Made by a program: the position numbers and the translations under genes. A DNA stretch of 62,142 bases from JBOFHT01 sp051649785 (GTDB lineage: Archaea > Methanobacteriota > Methanobacteria > Methanobacteriales > Methanobacteriaceae). The notes beneath the pieces were generated by a model, which worked only from the letters and a program-made list of their open reading frames with translations, was not told where the DNA came from and did not search any database. The stretch covers positions 1 to 62,142 of the forward strand of contig JBOFHT010000059.1 of assembly GCA_051649785.1 (NCBI GenBank). The letters are read 5' to 3'. This document shows positions 1-8,980 of the stretch, piece after piece; position 1 is the stretch's first letter; the number at the start of each line of letters is the position of its first letter.

Positions 1-17
1 AAAACAAAACTCTAAAT

Positions 18-33
18 ACTAACAAGTGTTAGT
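18..33. promoter_or_regulatory. Palindromic operator upstream of TetR gene
   Basis: A perfect inverted repeat, ACTAACA-AG-TGTTAGT, lies 12 bp before the start codon of the TetR-family gene. TetR proteins bind such palindromes as dimers and commonly repress their own gene, so autoregulation is the likely role. The palindrome is seen directly; the binding is inferred. Confidence 0.55.
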
Positions 34-45
34 TAAAGTGATTTT

Positions 46-669
46 ATGAAAGAAAAAACAACAAAAGAAAAAATATTTTCAGCTTCAATAAAATTATTTT
101 CAGAGAAAGGATTTAATACAGTAACCGTTAGAGAAATAGCTAATCATGTAGGTATTAAAGAAAGTTCTATTTACAATCATTATCCTAGCAAAGAATCTAT
201 TTTAGATAGTATACTTGATTATTTTATATGTGAAATGGAAAGTGAATCAATTCCTGAAAATCAAATCAATACACTTATTGAAGAAAATCCTAAACTATTT
301 TATAAAATAGGATCTGATATATTTGAAGAAAAAATGAAAAATCCTGAAATAATAAAAATATGGAGGTTAGTACTTATTGAAATGTATCATAATCCGCGAA
401 TTAAAGAATTCTTTTTAAAAAAATTAATTGAAGGTCCAATTAGTTTCTGGAGTGATGTTTTTTCAATAATGATAGAAAAGAAATTAATAAAATCTATTGA
501 CCCCGAAAGAATAGCTAAAGAATATTTTGCTTATGCTATATATCTTCTTATTGAAAATTTTGTATTAAAAACTCCAGATGATGATGAAAAATCATTAGAA
601 ATCATTTTTAAAGATATGAATCAACATACGGAATTTATATTAGAAAATATAAAATTAAAAGATTTTTAA
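46..669 (+). CDS. TetR/AcrR family transcriptional regulator
   Basis: The protein has 207 residues, a normal length for the family. Residues about 7-50 form the N-terminal TetR helix-turn-helix, with the typical 'FSEKGF..VTVREIA..VGIKESSIYNHYPSKE' pattern. The rest is the helical ligand-binding and dimerisation domain, whose effector cannot be predicted. A weak ribosome-binding site (AGTGAT) precedes the ATG. A perfect palindrome at 18-33 is the probable operator. The DUF116 gene starts 52 bp downstream on the same strand, so the two may be co-transcribed and that gene may be a regulatory target. Confidence 0.9.
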   Translation: MKEKTTKEKIFSASIKLFSEKGFNTVTVREIANHVGIKESSIYNHYPSKESILDSILDYFICEMESESIPENQINTLIEENPKLFYKIGSDIFEEKMKNPEIIKIWRLVLIEMYHNPRIKEFFLKKLIEGPISFWSDVFSIMIEKKLIKSIDPERIAKEYFAYAIYLLIENFVLKTPDDDEKSLEIIFKDMNQHTEFILENIKLKDF

Positions 670-721
670 AAGATTAAATATAAAATATATTTGAAGATTA
701 AAATTATAAAATTATACTAAA

Positions 722-1870
722 ATGGTAATAATTATGGAAGCAATAACATATAATTTAAAATCAAAAAATGATGATTATTATGAAAAAATAGTAATAATTA
801 CAAATAAATTTTTAAATGAGCCAGATATCTATATATCTCACATAGTAAATGAATATCAAATATTTAATAGAAAATATTATAATAAAGAAATAAAAAAAGA
901 AGAAGCTATTTTAGAAGCATTAATTATGGGTGTTTTATGGAATAATTATATCCAAAGAGCTTTAAAATTAGATGAACGACCTCAAAAAGTGCTGTCTGAA
1001 ATATCAAAATTTAGAGATAAAATTCCTGAATTGAAAGAGGATATTGATAATCTTAAAGGATATTTAGCTACTATGTTTCTATTAGAAAATACTGATACTT
1101 TAGAAATAGAGATAAAATTTAATTTAGAAAATTTAGAATGTTTATTTAAATATTTAGAAGCTACTGGTGAGTATTCACAAGAATTAAAACATTTAAATAT
1201 TTGGTTTGATTTTTTTAAAAGCAAATTTTTTAAAAATAAAGATTTTTCATATCATATTAAATACATAATTGAATTTGCTAAATGGTTTGAAGAGTATTCT
1301 AATGTAGAGTTAGGTCAATATACGTCTAATATAAGTTCATTTATAAATAACTGTGCTACTGATTATATTAATAGGGAAGATATTATATTTTGCAGTAAAA
1401 ACCAAGTTGAATATCATTTAAACATGGTTGGAGCCGAAATTATGAATCGAATATATAAAGAAGAGTTCAAAGAAAGAAAAAGAAAAGCAATTCTTGTTCC
1501 TATATGTATATCAATTCCAAAAGATAAAAAATGTAAAGCAGTTGATGAAAGATTAGGTTTAGTATGTGTAAAATGTAATAATGATTGTCCTGTAGCTAAA
1601 TTAACTTTAAAATATGATGATTTGGAAGTTTATATAGTATCTCATGAATCAACAGCATTTTCTAAAATTAATAATAAAGATAGGAATAATTTAGCTATTG
1701 TTGGGATAGCATGTGTTTTAAATTTAGTTTCAGGAGGTTGGAAAGCTGATTCTTTAGGAATTCCTCCCCAATGTGTTATTTTAAATCATGTTGGATGTAA
1801 TCATTGGTGTGATAAAGCTATTCCTACTTCGATTAGAACAGATATTCTTGAAAATATATTATTTAATTAA
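722..1870 (+). CDS. DUF116 family cysteine-rich protein
   Basis: The protein has 382 residues. The first ~220 are helical and charged, with no family I recognise. The C-terminal ~130 match the DUF116 pattern: a 'C..V....GLVCVKCNNDCPVAK' cysteine cluster (about residues 270-295), 'VGIACVLNLVSGGWKA..LGIPPQCV' (about 326-352) and 'VGCNHWC' near the end. The conserved cysteines suggest metal or Fe-S binding, which is inferred. The biochemical role of DUF116 is not known to me. ATG 722 and ATG 734 are both possible starts and neither has a strong ribosome-binding site. It follows the TetR gene on the same strand. Confidence 0.75.
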   Translation: MVIIMEAITYNLKSKNDDYYEKIVIITNKFLNEPDIYISHIVNEYQIFNRKYYNKEIKKEEAILEALIMGVLWNNYIQRALKLDERPQKVLSEISKFRDKIPELKEDIDNLKGYLATMFLLENTDTLEIEIKFNLENLECLFKYLEATGEYSQELKHLNIWFDFFKSKFFKNKDFSYHIKYIIEFAKWFEEYSNVELGQYTSNISSFINNCATDYINREDIIFCSKNQVEYHLNMVGAEIMNRIYKEEFKERKRKAILVPICISIPKDKKCKAVDERLGLVCVKCNNDCPVAKLTLKYDDLEVYIVSHESTAFSKINNKDRNNLAIVGIACVLNLVSGGWKADSLGIPPQCVILNHVGCNHWCDKAIPTSIRTDILENILFN

Positions 1871-1912
1871 GACATAAGGGACATGTTAATATTTTTATAT
1901 TTTTTAAGATTT

Positions 1913-2665
1913 TTATCTATATTCATGTTTAAAATCAGCATCATATAGTTTAGATGCTTTGAAATTACCGGGATTTAATGCGTTCCCTACAATAATCATA
2001 GCTGTTTTGGTTATATTTGCTTCTTTTACTTTTTCAGCTATATTTTCTAATGTTCCTTCAATTATCATCTGATCTTTCCAAGATGCTTTTTTTACAATTG
2101 CAACAGGTGTTTTAAGGGGATAATGTTCTAATAAATCATTGACTACTTCATCAATCATCTGTATTCCTAAAAATATACACATTGTAGCTTCTGCTTTTGC
2201 TAAATTAGCTAAGCTTTCTTTTGATGGTTTAGGAGTTCTCCCTTCAGGGCGTGTTATTATAACAGTTTGTGATACTTCTGGTATTGTTAATTCTTTTTTA
2301 AGTGCAGCTGCCGATGCAAAAACAGAGCTGACTCCTGGAACTACTTCATATTCTATTTTATTTTTTTCAAGTTCTCTAAATTGTTCAGCTATTGCCCCAT
2401 ATATTGAAGGATCACCTGTATGTACTCTCACTACTTTTTTATTAGAATCCAATCCTTCTTTCATTAGTGTTATTATTTCGTTTAAATCTAAAGAAGCACT
2501 ATTATGGATTTCAGCATCTTCTTTTGCATATTTTAATATTTCTTTATTAACTAGTGAACCTGCATATATGATTATATCTGCATTTTTGATTTCTTTATAT
2601 CCACGTATTGTTAAAAGTTCAGGGTCTCCAGGACCCCCTCCTATAAAAATGACTTTACCATTCAT
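1913..2665 (-). CDS. cobM: Cobalt-precorrin-4 C11-methyltransferase (CbiF/CobM)
   Basis: The protein has 250 residues, the usual CbiF length. It has the tetrapyrrole methylase signatures: N-terminal 'VIFIGGGPGDPELLTIRG', the 'VVRVHTGDPSIYGA' loop (about residues 79-92), 'EVVPGVSSVFA' (about 107-117), and a 'TRPEGRTP' motif typical of the precorrin-4 enzyme. It transfers a methyl group from S-adenosylmethionine to C11 of the corrin precursor in anaerobic cobalamin biosynthesis, which methanogens need for corrinoid methyltransferases. No other cobalamin gene is adjacent. It converges with the DUF116 gene. Confidence 0.92.
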   Translation of the reverse strand: MNGKVIFIGGGPGDPELLTIRGYKEIKNADIIIYAGSLVNKEILKYAKEDAEIHNSASLDLNEIITLMKEGLDSNKKVVRVHTGDPSIYGAIAEQFRELEKNKIEYEVVPGVSSVFASAAALKKELTIPEVSQTVIITRPEGRTPKPSKESLANLAKAEATMCIFLGIQMIDEVVNDLLEHYPLKTPVAIVKKASWKDQMIIEGTLENIAEKVKEANITKTAMIIVGNALNPGNFKASKLYDADFKHEYR

Positions 2666-2812
2666 TATATCACAGTTAGTTTTAATTATTTTAATTTTAA
2701 TAATAGCTATTTCTAATTTAAGCTATAGTTAGAATTATACTAATTATAGATTATAATAATTATAAAAATTCTTTTATTAATATTAATTAATTTAGTTAAA
2801 TATAAATAATAC

Positions 2813-2893
2813 TATTTTATTTCTTAATAGTAGTTAGGTTAGTTAAGTATAATTTAAATATAAATAATAATAATAATATTTTATTTCTTAATA
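2813..2893. repeat. Direct repeat duplicating the 3' end of the DUF166 gene
   Basis: The 17-bp string TATTTTATTTCTTAATA occurs at 2813-2829 and again at 2877-2893, where it contains the last codons and stop of the DUF166 gene. Flanking sequence (TTAAATATAAATAAT) is also shared. This looks like a local duplication by replication slippage. Confidence 0.6.
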
Positions 2894-3789
2894 TTAATTT
2901 TTTCATTATATAATTCAATTGCACCATATGGGCATTCTTTTATGCAGATTTCACAGCAACCACAAGTAGCTGGATCAATGATAGCTTTTTTATTATCCCC
3001 TATATAAATTGTATTATCCCCTGCTATCACATTAGGGCAAATATCAATACATAAATACTCACATTCATCCCCACCTTCACAAGTATCATAGTCAACTAAA
3101 GCAGACTGTGTAGCAAATCCTAATTCTCGTTTAATAGCTTCTTTAGTTTTATAACCTGCCAAATGAAGCATTGTATCCCCAGTTACATTATCTTTAACCA
3201 TAGACCCCGAACAAGGAAAATTATGGAGTTTATTTCCAGCCTCAAACTCTGCTTTTTCAGTAGATACTCCCAAAAGGTTTTCAGCGATATACCAACTAGC
3301 TCCACAAGGAGTTCCGCGGATAACCTCTATTTTTTCAATTGTATCTCCAAATTCTATTTTAAATTCAGGTTTTCCAAATTTTTCACAGAATTTATCAATA
3401 AATTCATCCCCATTAGGAGTTAATGAACAAAAAGGTCTTGGAAAAACAATATTCACATTTTCGCCAACTATATTTTCAATTTCTCTTTGAAGACCTAATG
3501 GTATTTGTTCCCCATGATATATGGGAATTATGACAGATTTAGCATTAGCTAGTTTAGCAACTTCCCCTACAACCATATTAACATCCCCGTGAAGCCCAAC
3601 AGCTAATATTAAATCAGCTTCAACAATATTTTCAGGTACAAATTCGCTAATATCGCCTATAAATTCTGGTAAATCCTCTGGTTTTGGAAATTCATGAATT
3701 CCTACAATATTTGAAGCTAGCCCATAGGTTGCTAGCCCATTAACTATTTTAGAACCATATTCTCCTGAACTAAGTATGAAAATTTTCAT
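2881..3789 (-). CDS. DUF166 family protein with C-terminal ferredoxin domain
   Basis: The protein has 302 residues. Residues 1 to about 215 match the archaeal DUF166 family, with N-terminal 'MKIFILSSGEYGSKIVNGL' and 'RGTPCGASWY' near residue 160. The family was once annotated as thymidylate synthase, and I do not claim that activity. The C-terminal ~70 residues contain 'CEGGDECEYLCIDICP' and 'CGCCEICIKECP', which are typical 2[4Fe-4S] ferredoxin cysteines and point to a redox role. The gene stands alone and is transcribed away from the pilin-like genes, with 349 bp of AT-rich DNA between. Confidence 0.75.
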   Translation of the reverse strand: MKIFILSSGEYGSKIVNGLATYGLASNIVGIHEFPKPEDLPEFIGDISEFVPENIVEADLILAVGLHGDVNMVVGEVAKLANAKSVIIPIYHGEQIPLGLQREIENIVGENVNIVFPRPFCSLTPNGDEFIDKFCEKFGKPEFKIEFGDTIEKIEVIRGTPCGASWYIAENLLGVSTEKAEFEAGNKLHNFPCSGSMVKDNVTGDTMLHLAGYKTKEAIKRELGFATQSALVDYDTCEGGDECEYLCIDICPNVIAGDNTIYIGDNKKAIIDPATCGCCEICIKECPYGAIELYNEKINIKK

Positions 3790-4183
3790 TTTTTCCCTCT
3801 AATTATATAGTGTGTAATATAGTTTGTATATTATTATAAATTTATATATTACTAATTAGTACTAACTAATATTAAGTATTTTTTATATTTATAATATTTA
3901 TAATTTCTATTTATTATGGTTATAACTATTTTTTAAATTAATCTAATTTACATTTGCATTAAAATTTTTTACAAAGTTTTTATTATTTGTATTTTATTTT
4001 TGAGATGTCTTTTATTTCTAAACCATTTATTAAATAATTCTTAATTATTTTTTAATTATATAATTGTAATATTGCTTTTAGATTATAATTTAACACAAAG
4101 TTTATATATCAAATGTGCTTTCGTAACTATATTATCCTGTGATGACAATAAAATTTATTTATAATGAGTTTATAATCAATTAT
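3790..4183. other. Divergent intergenic region
   Basis: This AT-rich gap lies between the minus-strand DUF166 gene and the plus-strand pilin-like genes. Apart from the TATA box at 4101-4108 I see no gene, RNA or clear repeat. Confidence 0.6.
4101..4108 (+). promoter_or_regulatory. TATA box for pilin-like operon
   Basis: TTTATATA lies within ACAAAGTTTATATAT (4095-4109). Archaeal transcription starts about 25 bp downstream, which predicts a start near 4130 and a leader of about 54 nt before ATG 4184. The same 15-bp string occurs on the minus strand at 24659-24673, upstream of the secreted cell-wall protein. Confidence 0.5.
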
Positions 4184-4630
4184 ATGGATTTAAAAGGTCA
4201 AATTGCAATAGATTTTTTGTTTTACATAGTTTTGTCTTTAACAGTAGGAATAGGTCTTTTTATGCTAGTTAGTACTATCATTGAGCCATTTAATGAATTT
4301 GAAGAAAATTCTTATTCTAGAAATATAATTGAAATGGTTTCAGTCACAATTAACCAAGTCAACTCGGGTAAATTAGGATATTCTCAAGAAATAGCAATTC
4401 CCAATACTATTTCAGGAAATAGCTTTGTTATTATTGTTAATTCTACACAAATAGCTGTTGAAATAGATGGAAAAAAAGGTAAGTCTTTCATAAACCCCAT
4501 TAATATTGTAAATTTTAATAACATGTCTGCTACTGAAATAAAACTGGTTTCAGGTGAAAAATATTCTATAAAAAAAGTTTTAAACCAAAATAATTTAACT
4601 GGAATAGCTATATCTAAAGTTAATACTTAA
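4184..4630 (+). CDS. Class III signal peptide (type IV pilin-like) protein
   Basis: From ATG 4184 the protein has 148 residues and begins MDLKGQIAIDFLFYIVL. The 'KGQ' cleavage site followed at once by a hydrophobic helix is the archaeal class III signal, processed by an EppA-type prepilin peptidase. The helix then acts as assembly core or membrane anchor. The frame stays open upstream to a GTG at 4139, but the ATG gives the standard short charged leader, so I prefer it. The mature part is small and polar with no recognised domain. The next gene, 24 bp downstream, is also pilin-like, suggesting a two-gene operon for a surface filament or secreted complex. Confidence 0.7.
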   Translation: MDLKGQIAIDFLFYIVLSLTVGIGLFMLVSTIIEPFNEFEENSYSRNIIEMVSVTINQVNSGKLGYSQEIAIPNTISGNSFVIIVNSTQIAVEIDGKKGKSFINPINIVNFNNMSATEIKLVSGEKYSIKKVLNQNNLTGIAISKVNT

Positions 4631-4654
4631 TTAATATATAATTCAGGTGAATTT

Positions 4655-5383
4655 ATGGATAAATGTAATTATAAAAATATTAAGGATAATAAAAACAGCT
4701 GCAATGAGAATAGTAATAATAAAAATAAGGATACTAAAAATAATTATGAAAATAATGAAAATAAATATAATAAAAAAAGTAATAATAAAAATAATAATAA
4801 AAATAAAGGCAATAAGAATAGGAATAAGAATAGAAATAGCACTATTAATAGTAATAATAAAAATAAGGATAATAATCATGCTAATATTTATAATAATCGA
4901 GGGCAATTATCTATGGAAATGATATTTATAGTAGGTTTTTTATTTGTTTTAGTTTTTACAATAGCCATAACTTTTAACAATGAAAATGAACTAAATATTG
5001 CAATGTCAAGTGCTAGAGCTGGGGTTTTAAATGCTATCACTATAGATGGTACTGGGATTTTTCAGAAAAAAGCATATGAAGATTATGAATCAAGTAAATC
5101 TAATTTAACTACTCCTAACTCAATTAGATTGGTTAAAATTGTTAAAAATGATTTAGGATATCATAGTACTTATAAAAAATATAGAATTCAATTCAAAGTA
5201 TACTTATCATCTAATGATATTAAAACAACAAGTGATAGGAATTCTATTTCAGATAGAGTTAATTTATATGTTAGAAAAGGTATAGCTGACTCATTTCCTG
5301 AAGAAAATAGTGGGAGTACACTTTACAACCCTTCTTTCTCAAAAAGATATGTTTTTACAACTGCTGGTGTAGGATGGATTTAA
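4655..5383 (+). CDS. Pilin-like protein with long Asn/Lys-rich leader before class III signal
   Basis: The protein has 242 residues. Residues 1-83 are almost entirely Asn, Lys, Asp and Ser. Then comes 'RGQLSMEMIFIVGFLFVLV' (82-100), a clear class III signal with cleavage expected between G83 and Q84. The ~140-residue mature domain is polar and unrecognised. ATG 4655 is preceded by CAGGTGA at 4645-4651, a good ribosome-binding site. No other canonical start lies in frame before Q84, so the long leader appears to be translated. Normal class III leaders are only a few to about 20 residues. The leader is built of AAT/AAA repeat-like codons, suggesting expansion of simple sequence inside the gene. 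Confidence 0.7.
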   Translation: MDKCNYKNIKDNKNSCNENSNNKNKDTKNNYENNENKYNKKSNNKNNNKNKGNKNRNKNRNSTINSNNKNKDNNHANIYNNRGQLSMEMIFIVGFLFVLVFTIAITFNNENELNIAMSSARAGVLNAITIDGTGIFQKKAYEDYESSKSNLTTPNSIRLVKIVKNDLGYHSTYKKYRIQFKVYLSSNDIKTTSDRNSISDRVNLYVRKGIADSFPEENSGSTLYNPSFSKRYVFTTAGVGWI

Positions 5384-5436
5384 TAATTAAGAAGTTATGT
5401 AAGATAAATAACTCCAAGATAAATAGCACCCATATA

Positions 5437-6459
5437 CTAAGTAAAGAAATAATAAACAAAACTTTCTTTAATTTGTGTAAATTGAATTAATGTCTGGTTT
5501 TCAAGTGTACTTGGCATTAATAATGCTATTAATATTCCTAAAAATCCAAAAATAATTCCAATTCCCCATATAACCATAACTGCCTGTTTTTCAGATTTTG
5601 GATTTTTTAAAACTAGTCTTATAAGCGATTTAAATCCTTCTGGAGCTATTAATGTATTATCTTCTGCTACTTGTGTTGGTTTATGATCATTTCTATTCAT
5701 AATCCCTGCACTATAAAATTTAAGAGCAGCATCAATAATATTTGGTATTAATATAATAAATGCAATTAGTTTTAGCCTTCCAATAAATGCAACAGTAGCT
5801 ATTGTGGCTCCAATAATTAATGTGCCTGTATCTCCTGGAAAAACCTTAGAAGGGTGTTTATTATAAATAAAAAATGCAATTAACGCACCTAACATACTCA
5901 TACTTATAATAGCTACATCATATTTTCCTAAAACAATACATGAAATTGTTAAGGATACCATAGCTATTGTACCAAGTCCCGATTCAATTCCATTTAACCC
6001 CGCTAACATATTTGTTAAATTAGAAGTTATTGAAACAGCTATTGGAATAAATATTAAGTAAATTAAACTTACATTAGGTGGAGCAATCCATATTAAGGGT
6101 AAACCTGCTAAAAACAATAAAATAAGCTTTTCTTTTGATTTAAGTGCAATTAAATCATCAACCATTCCAATTATCCCAACTAATAATATTACAACTAGAC
6201 TCAATACTAACTGAAGTGTTAATAATGGATAAAGATAAATTCCAGCAAATATTCCAATTGTGAAACCAAATAATATCCCAATTCCTCCCATTTCAGCAAC
6301 AATTGGTTTAGATAGTTTATGAATGTCTTTTCCCACAATATCTGCTTTTTTTAGCCTTTTAATTAATTTAGGCATTGTAAAATAAGTTAGTACAAATGAT
6401 AATATTCCACAAACTGCTGAAATAAGTAATAAAAGACTGTCTAGATTTAAATTAAACAT
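5437..6459 (-). CDS. Glycosyltransferase family 4 (MraY/WecA-like) sugar-phosphate transferase
   Basis: The protein has 340 residues and about ten transmembrane helices. Family motifs are visible: 'AEMGGIGILFGF' (about 55-66), 'GIIGMVDDLIALKSKEK' (about 95-112), 'NLTNMLAGLNGIESGLG' (about 147-163) and 'FPGDTGTL' (about 207-214). Enzymes of this family move a sugar-1-phosphate from a UDP-sugar to a polyprenyl phosphate on the cytoplasmic face of the membrane. In Methanobacteriales this could be the lipid-linked step of pseudomurein synthesis or the first step of protein N-glycosylation (AglH-like). The sequence alone does not separate the two. It converges with the pilin-like gene. Confidence 0.85.
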   Translation of the reverse strand: MFNLNLDSLLLLISAVCGILSFVLTYFTMPKLIKRLKKADIVGKDIHKLSKPIVAEMGGIGILFGFTIGIFAGIYLYPLLTLQLVLSLVVILLVGIIGMVDDLIALKSKEKLILLFLAGLPLIWIAPPNVSLIYLIFIPIAVSITSNLTNMLAGLNGIESGLGTIAMVSLTISCIVLGKYDVAIISMSMLGALIAFFIYNKHPSKVFPGDTGTLIIGATIATVAFIGRLKLIAFIILIPNIIDAALKFYSAGIMNRNDHKPTQVAEDNTLIAPEGFKSLIRLVLKNPKSEKQAVMVIWGIGIIFGFLGILIALLMPSTLENQTLIQFTQIKESFVYYFFT

Positions 6460-6510
6460 AATATCTCCGCTTTATCTAATTTTTTTAATTCTATATTTTG
6501 ATATTATTAG

Positions 6511-7026
6511 TTATTTTCTATTTTTTAATATATTATTCCTTTCCTTTTTTATATATCTATATATAGTTCTAATTGGAATATTCAATTTTTCAGATATTTC
6601 TTTAGCTTTAAATCCTGATTCATACATTTCTATTACTTTTTTTGTTTCTTGTTCTGTATATTTTTTTTGATATCCTTGTTTTAATTTTATTGGTGCTGTG
6701 GGGTTATTTTTGTTATATTGTCGTATTATATTGTATATTGCAGATTTAGGTATTTTTGTTTCTTGAAATAATTGTTTAGGTTTTTTCCCATTTTTAATTA
6801 GTGTTATTATTTTATCTGCTACTTCTTCACTATATTTTGATTTTGTTTTTTTACGTCCTTCAATAACCAATATATTTAATTCTGATAATGCCTCAATATA
6901 TTTAGGTGAAATTTTGCAATATATACTTTTGGGACAAGTTATTTCTTCTAAATCTTCATTGTCATTTAAAAGTTCCAATATCTTTTTAGAAGATAACTTT
7001 TTATTAATATGAACTTTTTTAGACAT
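6511..7026 (-). CDS. Two-helix-turn-helix DNA-binding protein
   Basis: From ATG 7026 the protein has 171 residues. The frame extends six codons further to a TTG at 7044, but the ATG gives the natural N-terminus MSKKVHINKK. Two similar helix-turn-helix units are visible: about residues 65-105 ('SEEVADKIITLIKNGKK...KSAIYNIIRQY') and about 120-160 ('TEQETKKVIEMYESGFKAKEISEKLNIP.RTIYRYI'). Both resemble transposase or resolvase-type HTH domains, but no catalytic domain follows. A regulator, or a domesticated transposase DNA-binding half, is possible. An exact 47-bp tandem duplication at 7024-7117 covers its start codon and promoter. Confidence 0.65.
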   Translation of the reverse strand: MSKKVHINKKLSSKKILELLNDNEDLEEITCPKSIYCKISPKYIEALSELNILVIEGRKKTKSKYSEEVADKIITLIKNGKKPKQLFQETKIPKSAIYNIIRQYNKNNPTAPIKLKQGYQKKYTEQETKKVIEMYESGFKAKEISEKLNIPIRTIYRYIKKERNNILKNRK

Positions 7027-7117
7027 TTTAATACACACAAACAAAATTGATTTAAATAAAACTAATTATACATTTTAATACACACAAACAAAATTGATTT
7101 AAATAAAACTAATTATA
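7024..7117. repeat. Exact 47-bp tandem duplication over the HTH gene promoter
   Basis: Positions 7024-7070 and 7071-7117 are identical. Each unit reads, on the minus strand, through a TTTATTTAAAT TATA-like box to an ATG. The copy nearer the gene supplies the real start codon. In the upstream copy the ATG runs into TAG after two codons (ATG TAT AAT TAG). Confidence 0.95.
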
Positions 7118-7179
7118 CGTTTTTATTAGAATCTAAATGTACTAATCCTATTAGTAATAGTAATATACATGTAGTTTTT

Positions 7180-8841
7180 TTATTTATTTTTAACCAGGTC
7201 TAAAAATAGGCCTGATTTTTTACTTTTATTTTCATTTAGAATAGTAATATTTTTTATTTCTTTTTTAGTATCTTCAATACTAACTGAAAAAGCATTTGAA
7301 CAATTTTTGATATCTATTTTTGAATTTAAGTAGGATATGGCCGCCCCTAGTGCAGAATAATTAATTTTTAAATTAAGTCCTTTTATTTTCTTTTCAAAAG
7401 CAAATTTTTCTTTTATTATTTGATCCATATTAGAGAAATATATTATGCTTTCACTTTCAGCTTTATTTAAAATTTTAACAACATCTTTTCTAGGCATTTT
7501 AAATATTTTAGTTTGTTTGATATCTATTTCCATTCGAATATGAGGATAAGGACCACTATGCCTATTAATTCTTTTATCATGTGAACTAGTTAAATAATAC
7601 TTAAATAAATCCCATATTATTAATGAAGGAGCTATATTTTCAAATATATCTTTTTCTATTTTTTTACGCCTTTTTAAATCTTCATTTAAGTTTTTATTAA
7701 GATTTTCTCGTTTATCCATTAATCCTAAGTCTTTTAAGCTATTAATAAATTGAATTTCTCTCCAATCTTCTAAATCTTCATCACCATACTTAGTTTCACT
7801 AGAAGTCAGGTTCTTTTTTAATAATAGCTCATCATATAATTTTAGTTGTTCTAAATTACTTAAATTTTCACTTAATATGTTATCTTTAGTTTGGATTTTT
7901 ATATCTTCAGCTAAATGAGCATACCCTAAAGCTAAAACAGTTCTAGTTTGCTTATCATTTATTATTGATGGTTTAGATCTATTAAATTGTATTAATTCAA
8001 TTCTAACATCACTTCCATATTCGGTTCTAATTTCTTCTTCATAGTTATTAATATATTCAGTTTCTAAATTGACCTTTTTCCTAATCCATCTTCCTTTTTG
8101 TTTAAATTTAATAATAACTGATACAGTTTTTACAGAACCTTTTTTTTCTTGTTTTAAGATATTTAAAACTTTTTTAAATGCATTCCTACCAGTATTAGAT
8201 AAATATGACATTAAGACCATATAATTTCCAGATAGCGGAATATATTGCAATATACCAATCCTACATGCCCCTTGAGGGTTTATTTCAATTTTAAAATCAA
8301 TATTAGATGAACTTAGACTTTTATTATCACTACTATTATTTTTATTTTCTATGTCATATTCACTACAACATTTTAGACCATTTTCTAAAAATTCACTAGG
8401 AATGTATGTTTTTGAGCATTTATCACATTTTATTATTGCATATTCATTTAATTGCCCAATAGCTAGTTTGTGAGCACTAATTGCAGATTTAACACGGTCT
8501 AATATATTTTTTTTAGCAGATGCCTTTGTTCTAAAATGCTGTGTGTGTCTATTGAATTCCCCTACTTCTTCAAGAACTACTTCCCCACTTCCAACACCAT
8601 ACTTACTTAATGAACGATAAGGTACACTATATCCCTTTGATTCCATTTCATATTTCATTTCTTGAAGATTATTTAAATTATTGTCTAAACTAGTATAGAT
8701 CATTATAAAATTATCTAAATTGGTTACATCATTTAGAAACAGGTTTCTTTCCTGAATATCCTTTAAATAATTTTCAGCTTTACTAATTAGTATTGTTTCG
8801 TCCATTAACTCACCGTGAGGTCTTAAACCAATATTTTCCAT
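7180..8841 (-). CDS. Large archaeal protein, probably DUF530 family
   Basis: The protein has 553 residues. It resembles the methanogen-specific DUF530 family as I remember it. Around residues 141-160 there is 'CDKCSKTYIPSEFLENGLKCC', a likely zinc-binding site, followed by 'PQGACRIGILQYIPLSGNY' (about 191-209). The remainder is charged and helical. No enzymatic motif is recognised and the function is unknown. The start is uncertain: ATG 8841 has no ribosome-binding site, whereas ATG 8805 is preceded by GGTGAG with a short spacer. It lies between the HTH gene and metG, all on the minus strand. Confidence 0.55.
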   Translation of the reverse strand: MENIGLRPHGELMDETILISKAENYLKDIQERNLFLNDVTNLDNFIMIYTSLDNNLNNLQEMKYEMESKGYSVPYRSLSKYGVGSGEVVLEEVGEFNRHTQHFRTKASAKKNILDRVKSAISAHKLAIGQLNEYAIIKCDKCSKTYIPSEFLENGLKCCSEYDIENKNNSSDNKSLSSSNIDFKIEINPQGACRIGILQYIPLSGNYMVLMSYLSNTGRNAFKKVLNILKQEKKGSVKTVSVIIKFKQKGRWIRKKVNLETEYINNYEEEIRTEYGSDVRIELIQFNRSKPSIINDKQTRTVLALGYAHLAEDIKIQTKDNILSENLSNLEQLKLYDELLLKKNLTSSETKYGDEDLEDWREIQFINSLKDLGLMDKRENLNKNLNEDLKRRKKIEKDIFENIAPSLIIWDLFKYYLTSSHDKRINRHSGPYPHIRMEIDIKQTKIFKMPRKDVVKILNKAESESIIYFSNMDQIIKEKFAFEKKIKGLNLKINYSALGAAISYLNSKIDIKNCSNAFSVSIEDTKKEIKNITILNENKSKKSGLFLDLVKNK

Positions 8842-8980
8842 GTTTTATGCAAGATTTAAAATATGAAAATAAAAGATTTTTGAGTAGATTTTTTGAGTTT
8901 ATTTAAATTAAATAAATTTACTATTTACCATAATTATATACCCTATACTTATATGAGATGGTATGAATCATTATATAATT

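Noticed and set aside
4643..4906. Long hydrophobic minus-strand frame opposite the pilin leader
   Set aside because: It is the antisense of Asn/Lys (AAT/AAA) codons, which read as Ile/Phe. It has no ribosome-binding site of its own.
6511..7117. Insertion sequence formed by the HTH gene and its direct repeat
   Set aside because: No transposase catalytic domain or terminal inverted repeats were found. The repeat is tandem on one side only.
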